A DNA stretch of 64,000 nucleotides from Triops longicaudatus. Lineage: Eukaryota; Arthropoda; Branchiopoda; Notostraca; Triopsidae. Under the pieces are notes generated by a model that did not search any database, was not told where the DNA came from, and saw nothing but the letters and a program-made list of their open reading frames with translations. A program made the translations under genes and the position numbers. Shown here one piece after another: positions 59,914 to 64,000 of this stretch (the stretch's first letter is position 1; the number at the start of each line of letters is the position of its first letter). The stretch is from assembly GCA_022885665.1 (NCBI GenBank), contig JAGQDJ010000002.1, positions 372,001 to 436,000 on the forward strand, read 5' to 3'.

Positions 59914-62900
59914 TCACTCCTCTTGCATACCCGGAACGGTCCACTTTAATTGCCTTCCATTTGTGTACAACTCCTGTAAGAATACAGAAAAAACATTTAC
60001 ATATTTCGTAGAAAATTAGTTACTAATAATTACAGAAGCAGCTATGAAAAATCGGCATTGACGTTTTGAAGGTGAAAACGTACTATCGAAAAGTACTAAC
60101 GATTACTTTAGTCTTAAATGACTTAAACTTTACAAAATCAACTTGCACTTAGCCAAGCTTTAAGGGTAGAGTAAACTACGACTAATAACATGGAGCTAGC
60201 AATGCAATACCCTTTCTTTCAAATCAGAATAAATTTACAACTTTTGAAAGTATGACATCTTCTCGAATCAGCAGTAACAAAGGTAGCAATAAACTGCAGA
60301 ATTAAAAAGAGACCGAAACGTGAAAAACATACGTAAGTCTACAGTGATCTCAAAATGCAAAAGTAAAAACTATCGACAGATACCAAAAGCGTTTTCCAGC
60401 GAAGGAACAATTGTACTGTGCGGGAAAGGGCCATTTCGTACCTTTCCATTTCGTACCCTTTCCATTTCCTACCAAATTCAACATTAACAATAAATCTAAT
60501 ATTAATAAAGATTACAACATTAAGCACACATTTTCAAAACAGATTGTATCCTTCCATTAATATCCACATACTTTTTCCTTTGAATCATCAGTATATTGTT
60601 TACTGATATAAGTTTTGCATTCATCTCGCTAATGTGTCATTCCTTTTTAAAGTATATAGGTCACAACATAAATGTTCGGTGCTACACTTTTAAAAAAACT
60701 TGCATGTCATGACTCGAGGTAATATTTTGCCCGTAGACTTACGACACAAAGACGACCACGCTTACAGTGGCCAAGTTCTGCTATCTACCCAACTGCGCCC
60801 AATCTAATTCATAAAAACGTGCTTCCGCAAAACTGCAGAGCTAACACCCGTTGGTGAATTTCGTACTTGTGCACACTGTACACACTGGAAAGGTACGAAA
60901 TGAGATGGTACAAAGCGAAATGGTACGAAGTGACGTGTCCCCCTGCTGTGCCACCGTTGTGCGATGGTCAGTCTGTTCCAAGCACCAGCCATAAGGTTCG
61001 TTTGGGTGGCTGGAACCGGAATAGGCTGACCCTTGCAAACGGTGGTACACCACAATTGTTCCCTCGCTGGAAACGGCGCACCATAGTAGCAAGTAGCCGT
61101 ATTTGGTACATGTATTTTATAGTTCGTTATGCACTAAAATGAGATGTTTACCTTCAGAGCATCCTGGAAGCGTTCCTCACCTTCCGAAATTAATTCTTGA
61201 TACCTTCGATACAATTTCAAGGCTGTGCGCGCATCTTCCACTGAATCATGTGTAACTGATTGAATTTTCAACCCTGCACAGTACAAATGAAGCATCAGAT
61301 TAACAAAACAAATTGTGCACTCTCCATCGCGTCAAATATTTTCTTCGTTTGCTGATCATTTTTACACTGCTGTGTATTTTTACCTAAGAAATGCCATGCA
61401 AGGAATCGCAGTGAAACCATCCGCTGGTTGGGCAAATGAAATAAGAGCACTGTATCAATAACTTGACTTGACGGTACGACCAAGTTGATCACCCTGAAAA
61501 ATGAAAATTTTAACGTATAGTGACATAAAATGACAAATAAAGACAATTTGGGGTACAGTATACCTGAAGTCGTTTTTTAAGCCATGGCCGACAAACTTGA
61601 CTTCGTTGTCTAACAAGAACCGGAGTTTAAGATACGTCGATTTTAAAGTCGTTAAATGCTTTGAAGACGAAGTGATATCCAAATCTCCAGGCTGAATTCC
61701 AGAGAACTGCGTCAAATAATCGACAACCTGATCTTGGGTTGCAATATAATCGTCAATGAAAGGCAATCCTTCCAACTGCCCTTGTCTGCCGAAAATTTTA
61801 CATATAAAATTCAGTATTCCTTTACCTTCGACGTTCATAGTGAACGTAAGCGTAAATTCGAAGAGGTACTTTAATATAATAGTACAAGCGAAGAAAAAGA
61901 TAGAACGAGCATAGAAAAGCAAAACTGCACCTGGAATATTCCCGACTGGTCCAATGCGTTTCATGAGCCCGAATCCTGAAGCAAGCAAAGAAAACAAAAA
62001 GAACAAGACACCTCAACTAAGCATCCCAATAAGAACTTTTCCCTCTTACCACGAGTTAATATACAGTAAGTTCTTCAAGTACAACCCGAAAAGATTCTGG
62101 CATACGACTTGTTAGCAGTTAAGCAAATCCGCTGGCAAGAGCATTAAGGTTAGTTAGAACTGAAGAGAAGTTTACAACGTCGCCTTCATAAGACAAGTGA
62201 AGGCGCAATGAAAGCTTTTGCGTCAACTTACCCTCGAATGACTGTAATGCGAGCAACTGACATTTGCGACGGTTTAATTGTTGACATTTTGCCATCGCTC
62301 CGTAACTCAGCTTCTTCTTGATTAAGAGTCACAAACTCCGCATCCATTGCCACTAAGTCTCCTGGATTAAATAAAGAATAAGTAAATAAAAGTAATATCC
62401 ATAAATAATTGAAGGCAAAACCAGAGATCGTAGACCATATGTGGATCTTGCATTCTCTAGTGCGTAAAATTAATTAACACAAGTTGCCATTCTTCATTGT
62501 TTACCTTTCCCTGGCATTTCATCTGTGGCTAATGGCAAGAATGAAATCCTTTGCTTGCCAACAGATTTCTGAGCTAAAGATTTGTCTTCTTTGAACACGT
62601 CCACAGTTATGGGATTCGGTAGAGTTTCCGGAGAGGACTGGTTCTTTTGGGAAGCTTGGGTGATTAACTCTTGTTTTGTATAAAGCAAAACACATGGAAG
62701 CTTGTGTTCGGCCTTAAACCACAGCGCTTCTTGTTCACTAACTGCGGTAACACTAGAAAAAAAGGACGAAAAGTAAAAATAAAAAAAGAAACATAATTTC
62801 TGTCACCATATTAAGACAAGACAAACACTATGTAATTTCAGTCCAAATCACTCCTGCAATTCGCCATTTTGTTTTCAATATGATAAGCTTTTCATGGAAG

Positions 62901-64000
62901 AGTAAGTGATGGGCGACTGTGATTTTGTTCAAAGGCGAATTGCACTAAAGTTTCGACTAAAAGTTACATAGTGCAATCACACTCTTAAGAATAAGATAAG
63001 GCTAAAACTCTAGACTCAGAAACAGGGTTAAAAGGAGTATATGGCTAAGTGATACAGCTTTTTATCACTGTTACCAGAAATCGTTCAAAATGATCCAATC
63101 TGAAGAATCCTTGGCAGCATCTCCCGTAGAACGATCGGCTCCTACGTAGGCCAAAGTAACCAGGTTGCGTTTTTCAACCTTTTTTGGATCATCTACTACG
63201 CAAACCATTGCCGATAATCTGTACTGCGACCAATCTGTCGAAACTTCTTCTGGCACACGTTCGCATTCCACTTGTCCATCTTTTAAACGCATCGCCACGT
63301 TTGCAGGTACCCACGACGACCCAGCTTTTATATCCCAAATCTTCGCTTCACTATTAGGCGCTGTTCACATGTGAAAATACCGGATAGTAAATAAATAAGA
63401 GCAAATGAATAAGAAATACAGTAAAAATAATACAAAGAGAATAATAAGAATAAGGAAATTAATTTAATACATGACAAACTCAAGACGAAAGTTAAAACAC
63501 CTGTTCTTTTTTGGTTAATTCTCCGCTTAATAGACTACTAGAACAGCGTGGGTTGTTATACAAAAGGGAAACGCTTTTACATTTACGAAAAATTAACAAT
63601 GATTTGTACCTGCAATTGGACTGTGCCAGAAACGACAGTTAGGACGAGCGCAATTAGCGCCATAACGGCACGGTTTGATCCCAGACTTATTTTCCACCTC
63701 TGCAGGCAAAACTAATTTTTCAACCTTACTCGCCAGCTCTTCGTCAATCTTCTCCAAAGATTCTAACTGTACTTTCCAGAAGTTCACATCTTGTGCATTA
63801 TCGTTGCCACAATTAACCATGAGCAATGGCGGAAGAGTTAACGCCTGGCGTGACTGCATGGTTGGCTGATACTTCTGGCATTTTTCACACCATGCAGGCG
63901 TGGTCGTATCTCGGCTTAAGCTTCGTTTGAAAACATCTTCGAATGTCGTTACAGGTGGCGTCACACCTATAGCCACAATGCTATTAAAACTATCAATATT
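59914..64000 (-). CDS. PAN2: PAN2 deadenylase subunit, C-terminal part (cut by window end)
   Basis: Eight minus-strand exons join to the last 522 aa: 64000-63610 (entered from outside), 63360-63075, 62752-62505, 62361-62232, 61785-61564, 61493-61384, 61273-61152, 59973-59914. The first exons cover the inactive ubiquitin-hydrolase-like domain (AWCEKCQKYQPTMQSRQ). The rest is the DEDD exonuclease: GDLVAMDAEFVTLN, LPFIDDYIATQDQVVDYLTQ, KFVGHGLKNDFR, RMVSLRFLAW and HDSVEDARTAL, with the expected Asp, Glu, Asp and His/Asp residues. PAN2 with PAN3 starts cytoplasmic poly(A) tail shortening. A CCCH motif (C-x5-C-x4-C-x3-H, PCRYGANCARPNCRFWH) lies inside the first domain, absent in human PAN2 as I know it. 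The 60 nt last exon (ELYTNGRQLKWTVPG) follows a 1,178 bp intron bearing inverted repeats. The N-terminal WD40 part lies beyond the window. Confidence 0.93.
60389..61077. mobile_element. Inverted-repeat element in PAN2 last intron
   Basis: The ends are a 26 bp inverted pair with a few mismatches: GTTTTCCAGCGAAGGAACAA at 60391-60410 and its inverted match ending CTCGCTGGAAACG at 61063-61075. Inside each end lies an array of a short unit: CATTTCGTACCTTTC repeated three times at 60432-60474, and the inverted GGTACGAAATG-type unit three times at 60893-60930. No coding frame is present. The structure fits a MITE with subterminal repeats, or a foldback sequence. No target duplication is clear. Confidence 0.5.

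Overview
This window reads as nuclear DNA of a protostome animal, most likely an arthropod with short introns (many are 53-100 bp). It is AT-rich, and its genes are split by GT-AG introns with T-rich acceptors. Ten gene models can be joined exon by exon with intact reading frame. The strongest clue to the lineage is a full-length PERIOD protein whose PAS-B region and C-terminal half resemble insect PER. TTAGG units and tandem gene pairs fit, but the species cannot be named from this sequence. There are no bacterial operons, phages or CRISPR arrays.

Layout: (1) 1-10.4 kb holds no gene I can support. (2) ABCB8, a mitochondrial half ABC transporter, runs on + from 10.4 to 14.8 kb, in 12 exons. 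(3) 14.8-21.1 kb is mostly non-coding, with one ambiguous coding-like patch near 20 kb. (4) Two sialin-like SLC17 transporters lie tail to tail: copy A on + (21.1-26.7 kb) and copy B on - (29.0-33.9 kb). They are an inverted duplication whose introns differ at two positions. (5) 34-41 kb is non-coding and carries a 1.5 kb element with 70 bp inverted ends. (6) C1GALT1, the core-1 O-glycan galactosyltransferase, is on + (41.1-43.8 kb) and converges on DCTN2 (dynamitin), on - (44.5-46.2 kb). (7) The clock gene period is on - (47.1-53.6 kb), in 23 exons. (8) RAD51C on - (55.5-57.2 kb) and CHRAC1 on + (57.3-57.9 kb) are head to head, 137 bp apart. (9) Two small secreted cysteine-rich paralogues lie in tandem on + (58.2-59.8 kb). 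(10) The C-terminal part of PAN2 is on - (59.9 kb to past the window end).

The genes do not form one pathway. They are housekeeping and regulatory functions: mitochondrial transport, lysosomal or vesicular anion transport, mucin-type glycosylation, dynein motor regulation, circadian timing, homologous recombination, chromatin remodelling and mRNA deadenylation. The shared RAD51C/CHRAC1 promoter is the clearest case of likely co-regulation.

The most unusual points are: substitutions in both SLC17 copies at residues tied to proton/anion coupling; a CCCH zinc-finger motif inside the PAN2 pseudo-ubiquitin-hydrolase region; a long charged tail on C1GALT1; an apparently unfamiliar cysteine-rich secreted pair; and at least four terminal-inverted-repeat elements, three of them inside introns.
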